Shown: one piece after another, positions 1-7,980 of the stretch
Layout: each line of letters starts with the position of its first letter
Position numbering within the stretch: position 1 is the stretch's first letter
Origin: an uncultured Eubacteriales bacterium
GTDB lineage: Bacteria > Bacillota > Clostridia > Christensenellales > Aristaeellaceae
Length of the DNA stretch: 32,718 bases
Direction of reading: 5' to 3'
Assembly (NCBI GenBank): GCA_902765305.1
Contig: CACWZI010000063.1
Location: forward strand, 1 to 32,718
Notes under the pieces: model-generated
The model's input: the letters and a program-made list of their open reading frames with translations, nothing else
The model's database searches: none
Told to the model about the DNA's origin: nothing
Position numbers and translations under genes: made by a program

Positions 1-1770
1 GACGGCATGTACTACGACTTCCTGCTGCCCCGGGGCATCAGCACCGAGGACTTCCCCGCCATCGAGCAGAAGATGAAGGAGATCATGAAGCGCAAGGAGG
101 CCTGGACCCGCAAGGTGGTCGGCAAGGCAGAGGCGCTGGAGATCTTCAAGGGCCAGAAGTACAAGGAGGAGCTCATCAACGACCTGCCCGAGGATGAGAC
201 CATCACCGTCTACTACACCGGCGACGACTTCGTGGACCTGTGCCGCGGCCCTCACGTAGAGAACTCCGCGGAGCTTCTGAGCGTAGCCTACAAGATCCGC
301 GCCGTGTCCAGCGCCTACTGGCGGGGCGACGAGAAGCGGGATTCCCTGCAGCGCGTATACGTCTACGCCTTCCCGGACCAGCAGCAGCTGAAGGCCCACC
401 TCAACATGATCAAGGAGGCCCAGGAGCGGGACCACAAGAAGATCGGCAAGGAGCTGGACCTGTTCATGTTCGACGAGACCGCCCCCGGCATGCCCTACTG
501 GCTGCCCCGTGGCTGGAAGCTGTACCAGACGCTGCTGGCCTACTCCCGCAAGCTGCAGGCCCGGCACGGCTACACCGAGATTTCCGCACCGCTGATCAAC
601 AAGAAGAAGCTTTGGGTCATCTCCGGCCACTGGGCCCACTACCAGAACAACATGTTCATGGTGCCCGGCTTGGAGGGCTTTGTAGCCGCCGACGCCGAGA
701 TCCCCGGCGTGCTGGACAACCCGGCGGACGGCCTGGACGAAATGGCGACCGTGAAGCTGCCCAAGGGCGCGCCGGTTTTCAACCGCGACCTGGACGACAC
801 CATGGGCGCAAAGCCCATGAACTGCCCCAACGCCATGATGACCTACCGGCGCACGCTGCATTCCTACAAGGAGCTGCCCATCCGCTACAGCGAGTATGAC
901 GTGCTGCACCGCAAGGAGAAGTCCGGCCAGATGAACGGCCTGTTCCGGGTGCAGGAATTCCGCCAGGACGACGACCACACCTTCGTGATGGAGAGTCAAA
1001 TCGAGAGCGAAATTGCCGACATCATCTCCATCGCCGACGAGATCTATTCGACCTTCGGCGTCACCTATCGCGCTGAGCTGTCCACCCGCCCCGAGGACTT
1101 CATGGGCGACATCGAGGTCTGGAACCGGGCCGAGGCCGCTCTGAAGAAGATCCTCGACGACAAGTACGGCGAGGGCGGCTATGAGATCAACGAGGGCGAC
1201 GGCGCATTCTACGGCCCGAAGATCGACCTTCAGATCAAGGACGCCCTGGGCCGCGAGTGGCAGTGCGGCACGATCCAGCTGGACTTCCAGCTGCCCCACA
1301 ACTTCGGCCTGACCTACGTCAACGCCGAGGGCAACCAGGAGATGCCCGTGGTCATCCACCGCGCCATCTACGGGTCTCTTGAGCGCTTCATCGGCATCAT
1401 CATCGAGAACTTCAAGGGCGCCTTCCCCTTCTGGCTGAACCCCTACCAGGTGGCCGTGGTGCCGATCCGCCCCGAGCACAACGACTACGCCCGCAAGGTG
1501 GCCGAGCGTCTGGAGGACGAGGGCATCCGCGTGGAGGTCGATTACGCCGACATCAACATGAACACCAAGATCAAGAACTTCAAGACCATGAAGGATCCCT
1601 ACATCGTGGTGGTTGGCGACAAAGAGGCCGCCGAGGGCACCGTGGCCATCACCGTGCGCGGCCAGAAGCAGCAGCTGCACAACGTGCCGCTGGAGACCCT
1701 GGTGAAAATGTGCAACAAGATGAACGACGAGCACAGCCTCGAGCTGATCGGGGAAACACCTGTGGATTAA
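1..1770 (+). CDS. thrS: Threonyl-tRNA synthetase, 5' end outside window
   Basis: Class II synthetase that charges tRNA(Thr) with threonine in the cytoplasm. The frame is already open at base 1, so the TGS domain and the start of the editing domain lie upstream. The visible part carries the end of the editing domain (DLCRGPHVENS), the class II core with the zinc-ligand cysteine in AKPMNCPNAMM, motif 2 near FRVQEFRQDDDHTF and motif 3 around VVIHRAIYGSLERF. The last 110 residues or so, from WLNPYQVAVVPI, are the anticodon-binding domain. The stop TAA is followed at once by a TTAG-heptamer repeat element. Any T-box or other leader would be upstream of the window. Identification is secure from family motifs. 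Confidence 0.97.
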   Translation, partial: DGMYYDFLLPRGISTEDFPAIEQKMKEIMKRKEAWTRKVVGKAEALEIFKGQKYKEELINDLPEDETITVYYTGDDFVDLCRGPHVENSAELLSVAYKIRAVSSAYWRGDEKRDSLQRVYVYAFPDQQQLKAHLNMIKEAQERDHKKIGKELDLFMFDETAPGMPYWLPRGWKLYQTLLAYSRKLQARHGYTEISAPLINKKKLWVISGHWAHYQNNMFMVPGLEGFVAADAEIPGVLDNPADGLDEMATVKLPKGAPVFNRDLDDTMGAKPMNCPNAMMTYRRTLHSYKELPIRYSEYDVLHRKEKSGQMNGLFRVQEFRQDDDHTFVMESQIESEIADIISIADEIYSTFGVTYRAELSTRPEDFMGDIEVWNRAEAALKKILDDKYGEGGYEINEGDGAFYGPKIDLQIKDALGREWQCGTIQLDFQLPHNFGLTYVNAEGNQEMPVVIHRAIYGSLERFIGIIIENFKGAFPFWLNPYQVAVVPIRPEHNDYARKVAERLEDEGIRVEVDYADINMNTKIKNFKTMKDPYIVVVGDKEAAEGTVAITVRGQKQQLHNVPLETLVKMCNKMNDEHSLELIGETPVD

Positions 1771-1905
1771 ATTAGGAATTAGGAATGAGGAATGAGGAAT
1801 TGAGTTAGCCATGAGGACAGTGGCGCGGTTCAAATCAAAGAAATCCCGCCAGGGATTTCCCCCGCCATTCCTCATTCCTAATTCCTAATTCCTCATTCCT
1901 CATTT
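1769..1905. repeat. TTAG-heptamer inverted-arm element A
   Basis: The left arm (about 1771-1805) is a run of 7-nt units TTAGGAA or TGAGGAA. The right arm (1867-1905) is the same kind of run in reverse complement. Between them is a module at 1831-1858 reading AATCAAAGAAATCCCG then GGGATTT. The element fills most of the thrS to GH27 gap. Its origin is unknown. It resembles elements at 3246-3430, 6940-7113 and 17620-17692 in design but not in exact sequence. Confidence 0.7.
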
Positions 1906-1938
1906 ATATTCAGTCTTCATTTGCGAGGAGTAATAGAT

Positions 1939-3216
1939 ATGATAGCAAATTATCCTCCCATGGGCTGGAACAGCTGGGACTGCTACGGCGCGGCGGTCAA
2001 CGAGGCCCAGGTGCGCCAAAACGCCGAATACATGGCGAAACATCTGAAGGACTTCGGCTGGGAGTACGTGGTGGTGGACATCCAGTGGTACAACCCCACC
2101 TCCAGCTCCCACGAATACGAGCCCTTCGCCGAGGAATGCATGGATGAATACGGCCGCTTCCTGCCGGCGGAGAACCGCTTTCCCAGCGCGACTGGCGGCG
2201 CGGGCTTCAAGCCGTTGGCCGACTATATCCACAGTCTGGGTCTGAAGTTTGGCGTCCACATCATGCGGGGCCTGCCCCGGATGGCCGCCCACCGCCGCCT
2301 GCCCATCGAGGGCAGCGCCTACACTTGCGCGGACGTGGCGAACCCCAATTCCGTCTGCGCCTGGAACCCGGACATGTACGGCGTGCGGCAGGATCACCCC
2401 GGCGCGCGGGACTACTATGACAGCATCTTCCGCCTCTACGCCCAGTGGGGCGTTGATTACGTCAAGTGCGACGACATCGCCCGGGAATACCCCCACTGCC
2501 AGCGGGAGATCGAGCTGATCAGCGCGGCCTGCCGGGGCTGCGGCCGGGACATCGTGCTGAGCCTTTCCCCCGGTCCCGCGCCGCTGGAGCAGGCGGAGCA
2601 CCTGAAGCAATACGCCAACCTGTGGCGCATCACCGACGACTTCTGGGACGAGTGGCCGCTGTTGAAAGGCATGTTCGAGCGGGCGGAGAAGTGGTGCGTT
2701 CACGCGGGGCCGGGCCACTGGCCCGACGCGGACATGCTGCCCGTGGGAGCCCTGCGACAGTGCTACGACAGCCATCCAAGGGGCGAATGGACGAACTTCA
2801 CCGAGGCCGAGCAGCGCACGATGCTGACGCTGTGGTGCATGCTGCGCTCACCGCTGATAGTCGGGGCCGAGCTGACGAAGAACGACGACTTCACCCTCGC
2901 CCTGCTCACCAACCGGGATGTGCTGGCCATCGAAAGGGAGAGCTGGTGCGCCCACCCGCTGGTTACCACGGCGGATGAATGCGCCTGGATCGCCCCGCGC
3001 AGGGACGGAACGGGCTGCTACGTGGCGGCCTTCAACCTGTCGGACCGCACCCGCCGGGTGCAGGTGGACGAAGGCTGCCTGGAAGGCGCGCCCGCCCGCG
3101 CCACCGAGCTGTGGACCGGCCGCCGAAGCGAAGCTAGTCCTTTAGGGCAGGCCCGCCGCAGCCTGATCGCAAGGCTGGCCCCCCACGACGCCGCGGTGTG
3201 GCGGGTGGACTTCTGA
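1939..3216 (+). CDS. GH27 alpha-galactosidase-like glycoside hydrolase
   Basis: A 425-residue retaining glycoside hydrolase of family 27, expected to remove terminal alpha-D-galactose (or a related alpha-linked sugar) from oligosaccharides. It has no signal peptide, so it probably acts in the cytoplasm. The family opening MGWNSWDCYG is at residues 8-17, the nucleophile is Asp178 in YVKCDD, and the acid/base is probably Asp234 in WRITDDFWDEW. The C-terminal 100 residues look like the usual beta-sandwich. The start is ATG 1939, with GAGGAG eight bases upstream. Two oddities: bases 3124-3148 of the coding region match a repeat found elsewhere in the window, and the stop TGA lies inside a 16-bp palindrome. 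GH27 also includes N-acetylgalactosaminidases and arabinopyranosidases, so the exact substrate is open. Confidence 0.9.
   Translation: MIANYPPMGWNSWDCYGAAVNEAQVRQNAEYMAKHLKDFGWEYVVVDIQWYNPTSSSHEYEPFAEECMDEYGRFLPAENRFPSATGGAGFKPLADYIHSLGLKFGVHIMRGLPRMAAHRRLPIEGSAYTCADVANPNSVCAWNPDMYGVRQDHPGARDYYDSIFRLYAQWGVDYVKCDDIAREYPHCQREIELISAACRGCGRDIVLSLSPGPAPLEQAEHLKQYANLWRITDDFWDEWPLLKGMFERAEKWCVHAGPGHWPDADMLPVGALRQCYDSHPRGEWTNFTEAEQRTMLTLWCMLRSPLIVGAELTKNDDFTLALLTNRDVLAIERESWCAHPLVTTADECAWIAPRRDGTGCYVAAFNLSDRTRRVQVDEGCLEGAPARATELWTGRRSEASPLGQARRSLIARLAPHDAAVWRVDF
3124..3148 (+). repeat. CGAAGC...AGTCCTTTAGGGC repeat, copy inside GH27 gene
   Basis: This copy reads CGAAGCGAAG then CTAGTCCTTTAGGGC and encodes SEASPLG in the hydrolase frame. 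Related copies are at 3367-3389 (diverged 3' end) and 32696-32715 (AGTCCTTTAGGGC identical). The function is unknown. Confidence 0.55.
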
Positions 3217-3243
3217 TTTGTCGCAGCGCGACAAATCAGAAGT
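3209..3243. repeat. CTGATTT palindrome copy 1, supplies GH27 stop
   Basis: A perfect 16-bp inverted repeat (acttctgatttgtcgc and its complement) with a 3-nt loop. The GH27 stop TGA at 3214-3216 is part of the left arm, giving the C-terminus VDF. No T-run follows, so it is not a typical rho-independent terminator. Confidence 0.8.
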
Positions 3244-3245
3244 CA

Positions 3246-3430
3246 GGGGTTAGGTTTTAGGGATTAGGGGTTAGGGAACGGCCGGAAAACCGAACTGTGT
3301 ACGATGTAGGGGCGCCGATGCGGCGCCCGGCTTGCAACGATGCGCGAGGTTGTACCTCGCGATCAACGAAGCGAAGCCAGTCCTTCAGCATCCTCCCCTA
3401 ACCCCTAAAACCTAACCCCTAAACCCTCAA
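3246..3430. repeat. TTAG-heptamer inverted-arm element B
   Basis: The left arm (3246-3277) is TTAGGTT, TTAGGGA, TTAGGGG, TTAGGGA in tandem. The right arm (3393-3430) is the inverted form and runs into the stop region of the diguanylate cyclase gene. The interior holds two GC-rich hairpins (3309-3329 with GGCGCC arms, and 3343-3361 with GCGAGGT/ACCTCGC arms) and a copy of the CGAAGC...AGTCC repeat at 3367-3389. It fills the gap between two convergent genes. Confidence 0.7.
3367..3389 (+). repeat. CGAAGC...AGTCC repeat, diverged copy
   Basis: CGAAGCGAAGCCAGTCCTTCAG, matching 3124-3148 except at a few positions near the 3' end. It lies inside heptamer element B. Confidence 0.5.
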
Positions 3431-6243
3431 CTTCCCGTCCGCCCATGGAACCGGTTCTTGCTCTCCAGGAGCTTCAAATCGGAGAAGCGCAGGCCGTCGT
3501 CAAAGTTGAAGTGACCCTTTTGCTGCTCGCACAGGCCGTATTCGAAGGTCACCGGTATGCCGTTCACCTCCACGGCGGAGGCGTCGAGGGTCAGCTGCTC
3601 CAGCTTCTGCCGGACCTGCTCGCCGTCCACGCCCCTTGCCAGCACCAGGAACTCGTCGCCGCCGGTGCGCACCACCGCGTAGCAGGCCTCGCCGAAGTGC
3701 TTCTTCAGAAGATCCGCCAACGCCCGCAGCAGACGGTCGCCGTCGGCATGGCCGTGGATGTCGTTGACAACCTTCAGGTTGTTCAGGTCGATGGACACGA
3801 AAGTGATGGGCCAGTCCCCTTCCGAAGGCGCTTTTTTATTCCATACCTCCAGGTAATTGCGGTTGTACAGGCCCGTCAGGTAGTCCTTGTAGGCGATCTC
3901 CTGCAGCCGCGTCTTTTCCTTCTGCTCGTATTCCTGCTGCAGCCGCCGGGTGATGCGCCGGGACCGGGCCCGGATGATCAGCAGCGTGATCAGCACCAGC
4001 AGCAGCGTCCCCAGCAGTATGGCCCCGAGGCGCACCCGGGGATCCTCATACCAGGCAAAGCGCTTGACGATGGGGAACGTGATCTCCTGCAGCACCGCGT
4101 CTGTCTTGTAATCCCGGATGCCGAAGTGGAAGGTGTAGGTGCCCCCGCTGAGGTTGGTGTAGCTGATGTCGCCGATGTTGCTCAGCTGATCGAGGGTCTC
4201 CTCCGTATCGAAGCCCTCCAGGCGGTAGAACACGAAGGGATTGCCGGTCTGGAAGGTCAGCACGTAGGCGTTGATGTCGATGCGCCGCACATCTGAATCA
4301 AGGGTACAGGGATCGCCGGGACGCACATAGAGCGCCTGTCCATCGGCGTTCACGCTGTCGATCACCAGCTTGTATTCCCCCGCCTCGGCGCCGGAAAAAT
4401 CGGTTTGCAGGCTGAACACGCCGCCGGAGCCGCACACGTACAGCAGATCGTCCGTCAGGCACTGATAGGAATTCGGAGTCACCTCGTAGGGCAGGCCGTC
4501 CACGTGGCGGTAAGGCAGGTAGCGGGGCGCGTCGTCATGGAGCAGGGAATCCTCGGTGGTCTGGTAGATGCCTGTGCCGGTGAACACCCAGGCGTCCCCG
4601 TTGGCCATGGCCAGCAGATCCAGGTTGTTGGTGGACGGGAAGTTCGTGATCGCGGTGATGCCGCCGTCGTCGTGCAGGAAGTCGATATCGTTGCCCGTCA
4701 CCAGCCACAGCCCGTCATAGGCTTCGCTGCGGTATTCCTTCATGATGACGTCCGAGCTGAGGCCATCCTCGGTGGTAATGCGCCGAACGACCTTGCCCTC
4801 CTGCACCAGGTAAAAGCCGTTGCCGTCCGAGCCCAGATATACGGTGTCGCCAAACTGGGCCGCGCAGAGGATCCTGAACGCCAGCGCGCCGGGGTCGTCC
4901 AGCACATTTTTGACTCCGTCCTCCGTCACCCGATAGGCGCCCTTGTCAGTGCCGATCAGCACGCCGCCCTCCACCGGGGTGATGGAGCGGATGTTGTCGG
5001 ACAGCAGTTCCGGGTATTCCCGGGAGGTGTAGCTGACGAGGACGCCCTCCGGCGTATAGCGCATCAGGCCCTTCTTCATCGTGCCGATCCACAGGCTGCC
5101 CGCATCGTCCGCCAGCAGCGCGCGCACGCGGACCCCTGCCAGTCCTGCGAGGGGCTCGACGGCGATGGGCGTGAAATCGGCGGCGTTCAGGGTGACCAGG
5201 CCGGCGTCGTGGCCGATGAACAGCGTATCCCCGATCTGCTGGATCGCGTTGACCACCATGGAATCCAGCCCGGCGCTCTGGCTCACGTCCCCAAACTTGC
5301 TGCGGGAGACCTCCAGCACGCCCTGACGGGAGGAAGCGAACCAGTAGTTGCCCTCCCGGTCCACCAGCATCTGGTCCACGGAATTGTCCATCAGCAGGTT
5401 CTGCATCCGGATGCGGCCCTGCACATAGATGGCGATGCCGTTATCGGCGCAGAGCCACAGGGCCCCGCCGGCGTCGCAGTGCAGATCGTTGATGCAGGAG
5501 AGCCCCTCCATCGTCAACAGGTCGACCTGGTTCAGTTCCCGGTCGAACACCAGCACCTCGTCGCCCGAGGTGCCGGCTGCATAGGTGCCGTTCGCCGGGT
5601 CGAAGCAAACCGAGCGCAGCGCGTAATCGCCGTCCACGGACACCCAGCGAACCTGCTGACCGTCCCAGGCGCACAGTCGGCCCGACTTGGTGATGCAGAA
5701 CATCCGTTTTCCATCGGGGCACAGCAGGCGATCGATCCCTTCAGACTCCAGCTCCGGAATATCCAACCGGTGGATGTGATCCTCCTCCACCTCTCCGAGG
5801 CCCGAATCCAGGCCCAGGACCAGCCTGCCGTCCGGCGCGAAGGCCAGGCAGTTCACGCCGTCAGCATTCTCCCCATTCTCCATGGGGATGGACTGGAAGT
5901 CGTTGTCCGCATAGCGAAACAGGCCCTTGTCGGAGGTGGCGACCCACAGCACGCCATCCTCGCCGGCCTCCAGGTCGCAGATGCGGGTGACGCGCTTGTA
6001 GGCAAAGGTCTTGAAGCGCTTGCCGTCGTAGCGGACCAGCCCGCCGTAGCCGCCGATCCAGATGAAGCCGTCGCTGGTCTGGGCCACCGCCTGGGTGGAG
6101 GTGGACAGCAGGCCGTCCTCGGAAGTGAATATCTTCTGGGCGTTTCCGTCGATGTACAGGTCCTTTTCATCCGCCGACGCGCCGACAGCACAAAAGACGA
6201 CCACTGACAGGATTATCAGCGTCACAGCGAGCAGCCTTTTCAT
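3427..6243 (-). CDS. Exported beta-propeller sensor with GGDEF diguanylate cyclase
   Basis: A 938-residue one-protein signalling device. Residues 1-24 are a signal peptide. About 30-620 contain repeated propeller blades of the two-component-regulator type (for example DGFIWIGGYGGLVRYDG, GSLWIGTMKKGLMRY). About 640-735 resemble a Y_Y_Y domain (FVFYRLEGFD, SGGTYTFHFG). There is one membrane helix at 738-757, a short basic coiled coil, and a GGDEF domain with intact GGDEF at 861-865, so it should make cyclic di-GMP. No RxxD inhibitory site is seen five residues upstream, suggesting no product inhibition there. There is no EAL or HD-GYP domain. The propeller should face outside and sense an unknown ligand, possibly a glycan given the neighbouring GH27. 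A promoter lies at 6320-6348. Confidence 0.92.
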   Translation of the reverse strand: MKRLLAVTLIILSVVVFCAVGASADEKDLYIDGNAQKIFTSEDGLLSTSTQAVAQTSDGFIWIGGYGGLVRYDGKRFKTFAYKRVTRICDLEAGEDGVLWVATSDKGLFRYADNDFQSIPMENGENADGVNCLAFAPDGRLVLGLDSGLGEVEEDHIHRLDIPELESEGIDRLLCPDGKRMFCITKSGRLCAWDGQQVRWVSVDGDYALRSVCFDPANGTYAAGTSGDEVLVFDRELNQVDLLTMEGLSCINDLHCDAGGALWLCADNGIAIYVQGRIRMQNLLMDNSVDQMLVDREGNYWFASSRQGVLEVSRSKFGDVSQSAGLDSMVVNAIQQIGDTLFIGHDAGLVTLNAADFTPIAVEPLAGLAGVRVRALLADDAGSLWIGTMKKGLMRYTPEGVLVSYTSREYPELLSDNIRSITPVEGGVLIGTDKGAYRVTEDGVKNVLDDPGALAFRILCAAQFGDTVYLGSDGNGFYLVQEGKVVRRITTEDGLSSDVIMKEYRSEAYDGLWLVTGNDIDFLHDDGGITAITNFPSTNNLDLLAMANGDAWVFTGTGIYQTTEDSLLHDDAPRYLPYRHVDGLPYEVTPNSYQCLTDDLLYVCGSGGVFSLQTDFSGAEAGEYKLVIDSVNADGQALYVRPGDPCTLDSDVRRIDINAYVLTFQTGNPFVFYRLEGFDTEETLDQLSNIGDISYTNLSGGTYTFHFGIRDYKTDAVLQEITFPIVKRFAWYEDPRVRLGAILLGTLLLVLITLLIIRARSRRITRRLQQEYEQKEKTRLQEIAYKDYLTGLYNRNYLEVWNKKAPSEGDWPITFVSIDLNNLKVVNDIHGHADGDRLLRALADLLKKHFGEACYAVVRTGGDEFLVLARGVDGEQVRQKLEQLTLDASAVEVNGIPVTFEYGLCEQQKGHFNFDDGLRFSDLKLLESKNRFHGRTGS

Positions 6244-6319
6244 TCTTTCACCCTTGTTTCTCTTCCCCCGCGGGCAAACGTGCCGCCCGCAAGGTCATTG
6301 GATATAAAAAACCAAAGCT

Positions 6320-6348
6320 ATTATACCAGCATGTCCCTGCTATTGCAA
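6320..6348 (-). promoter_or_regulatory. Sigma-A promoter for the sensor cyclase
   Basis: On the minus strand: TTGCAA (6348-6343), 17-bp spacer, TATAAT (6325-6320). This leaves a leader of about 70 nt before ATG 6243. Confidence 0.7.
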
Positions 6349-6390
6349 ATATTTTTTCTCTCAACCAATTATCGTTTTTCGAAAATAGCA

Positions 6391-6422
6391 GCCGGTTCCC
6401 TTCACTTGCCAGGGGAACCGGC
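6391..6422 (-). terminator. Hairpin after the methionine sulfoxide reductase gene
   Basis: A 10-bp stem (gccggttccc paired with gggaaccggc) and 12-nt loop, just past the stop at 6441. The T-rich tail on the minus strand is short (ctattttcg), so termination may be weak. Confidence 0.55.
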
Positions 6423-6440
6423 GGTTCACAATATTTTGTT

Positions 6441-6920
6441 TCATGCGTCCAGGTCGATATGCGCCTCCAGCACCTTTACCAGGGCCTCCAGCCCGGCCCG
6501 GTCCGCCTCCGAAAAGCGGTTTGGGACGGGACTGTCGATGTCCAGCACGGCGACGACGGCGCGGCGATTCAATTCCTTTAGGGCGCCTTTCCTGTGGATG
6601 GGCACCACGATCTCGGAATTGGAGGCGCTGTCACAGGCGATGTGCCCGGGAAATGCGTGCACATCCAGCACGAGTTGGGTCTCGTCCCGCTGGGCTGCCG
6701 TGCCGCAGACGCCCTTGCCCAGTGGAATGTGGATGCAGGCCACCTTGCCCTGGAAGGGCCCCAGCACCAGCCGGTCGCCCCGCAATAAATAAAAGCCCAC
6801 CCAGTTCACATCCGCCAGCGCGTCGAACAGCAGCGCCGCCGCGTTCGCCATCAACGGCACATACCAGTTGTCGGCTTCCGCGAAGCTCTGAAGCTGGGCC
6901 CCCAGTAATTCATAGTCCAT
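6441..6920 (-). CDS. msrC: Free methionine-(R)-sulfoxide reductase, GAF type
   Basis: A small cytoplasmic GAF-domain enzyme (159 residues, normal for the family) that reduces free methionine-R-sulfoxide, protecting against oxidants. The three conserved cysteines used in the fRMsr cycle are present at Cys62 (GKVACIHIP), Cys72 (GKGVCGT) and Cys96 (GHIACDSASNSEIVVPI). The ATG at 6920 follows AGGAGG with good spacing. A hairpin at 6391-6422 closes the gene. The upstream gap to tatD is filled with heptamer element C and a palindrome, and no clear promoter was seen there. Confidence 0.93.
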   Translation of the reverse strand: MDYELLGAQLQSFAEADNWYVPLMANAAALLFDALADVNWVGFYLLRGDRLVLGPFQGKVACIHIPLGKGVCGTAAQRDETQLVLDVHAFPGHIACDSASNSEIVVPIHRKGALKELNRRAVVAVLDIDSPVPNRFSEADRAGLEALVKVLEAHIDLDA

Positions 6921-6939
6921 CTGTTCTCCTCCTAATGAT

Positions 6940-7113
6940 TTAAGGTTTTAGGTTTTAGGTTATAGGTGTCAGGGGATGTGGAAATCCTTGCGGATTTCTT
7001 TGATTAAATGATTAATGATCGTTGATAACCCAGTCTTTTCCTTAGTTAAATCAAACAAATCCCGAAGGGATTTGAACCTCCCCCTAAAACCTAACCCCTG
7101 AAACCTAATCCCT
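6940..7113. repeat. TTAG-heptamer inverted-arm element C
   Basis: The left arm (6941-6975) has units such as TTTAGGT and TCAGGGG. The right arm (7079-7113) is the complement of TTAGGGA, TTAGGTT, TCAGGGG, TTAGGTT, TTAGGGG. Inside are two inverted copies (6981-7008 and 7047-7074) of the AATCAAA-AAATCCCG-GGGATTT module also present in element A. It fills most of the tatD to msrC gap and abuts the palindrome at 7114. Confidence 0.7.
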
Positions 7114-7154
7114 AAATTCTGATTTATCGAGCACAGCTCGATAAATCAGAATTT
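7114..7154. repeat. CTGATTT palindrome copy 2, supplies tatD stop
   Basis: A perfect 19-bp inverted repeat (aaattctgatttatcgagc and its complement) with a 3-nt loop. The tatD stop TGA (minus strand, 7148-7146) lies in the arm, so the protein ends GIKF. Confidence 0.8.
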
Positions 7155-7979
7155 GATCCCCATCGCCCTGTTTGCGTTCTCCCACAGCTGTTCGGCGAGA
7201 GCTTCCGGGGCCGCCTGGCGCAGGGCGGCCACCTTCTCAAAGGTGTGAACGATAAACGCGGGCTCGTTGCGCCGTCCCCTCAGGGGCACCGGGGCCATGT
7301 AGGGACAATCCGTCTCGATAAGCAGCCGGTCCGAAGGCACCTTTTGGGCAACCTCTGCCAGCTTTGGGGCGTTCTTGAAGGTCACCGCGCCGGAAAGGCT
7401 GATGTACAGTCCCAGATCCAGGTACACCTTCGCGCTTTCCCAGCTGCCCGTATAGCAGTGCATGATGCCCCCGGGCATGCGGCCCGCCCGTGCCCGGGTG
7501 CGCAGCATATCCATGCAGTCGCCGTGGGCCTCACGGATGTGCAGCTGCACCGGTACATTCTGCTCGAAGGCCATGTCCAGCTGGATGTCGAATACCCTGC
7601 GCTGGTCGTCCCGGGGGGAAAGGTCGTAGTGGTAATCCAGACCGATCTCCCCCAGCAGGCGGCATTTGGGGTGCTTCAGGCAGCCCGTCACCGTGCCCTC
7701 GGCGTCGGCGTCCCAGCCCGAGGCGTTGTGGGGATGCACCCCGACGGCGCCGTAGAGAAAGTCGTACCGGTCCACCAGTGAAAAGACCTTCTTCTCGTTG
7801 CCGACGGCCACCAGCCTGCCGCCCTCGTCCTCGGGGCCATCGTAGATCGCCTCCCGGGGGTCGGCCACCACCAGCGCGCGCTGAACGCCGGCGTCGAAAA
7901 AGCGCTGTATGACCGCATCGCGGTCCCCGTCAAAGCGGGGATCCGCGATGTGGCAGTGGGTATCAAAGAGCCTGATCAT
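7146..7979 (-). CDS. tatD: TatD-family metal-dependent DNase
   Basis: A cytoplasmic TIM-barrel metallohydrolase of the TatD family (277 residues), linked to DNA 3'-5' exonuclease and repair activity. The metal-binding signatures are the N-terminal FDTHCHIAD, the mid HIREAHGD, GGIMHCYTGS and the C-terminal ETDCPYMAP. The ATG at 7979 lies one base past the metG stop at 7981, so the two are translationally coupled; metG-tatD is a common pair in Bacillota. The gene should be controlled by the upstream Met T-box. The last two residues and stop come from a repeat palindrome. Confidence 0.94.
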   Translation of the reverse strand: MIRLFDTHCHIADPRFDGDRDAVIQRFFDAGVQRALVVADPREAIYDGPEDEGGRLVAVGNEKKVFSLVDRYDFLYGAVGVHPHNASGWDADAEGTVTGCLKHPKCRLLGEIGLDYHYDLSPRDDQRRVFDIQLDMAFEQNVPVQLHIREAHGDCMDMLRTRARAGRMPGGIMHCYTGSWESAKVYLDLGLYISLSGAVTFKNAPKLAEVAQKVPSDRLLIETDCPYMAPVPLRGRRNEPAFIVHTFEKVAALRQAAPEALAEQLWENANRAMGIKF

Positions 7980-7980
7980 A

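Noticed and set aside
1771-3430. Telomere-like TTAGGG arrays
   Set aside because: The unit is 7 nt and varies between elements. The arrays are short, internal and inverted, so they are not telomeres.
4405-6207. 600-codon open frame opposite the sensor cyclase
   Set aside because: Low-complexity composition, no start signal and no family motif; the minus strand encodes a clear propeller-GGDEF protein.
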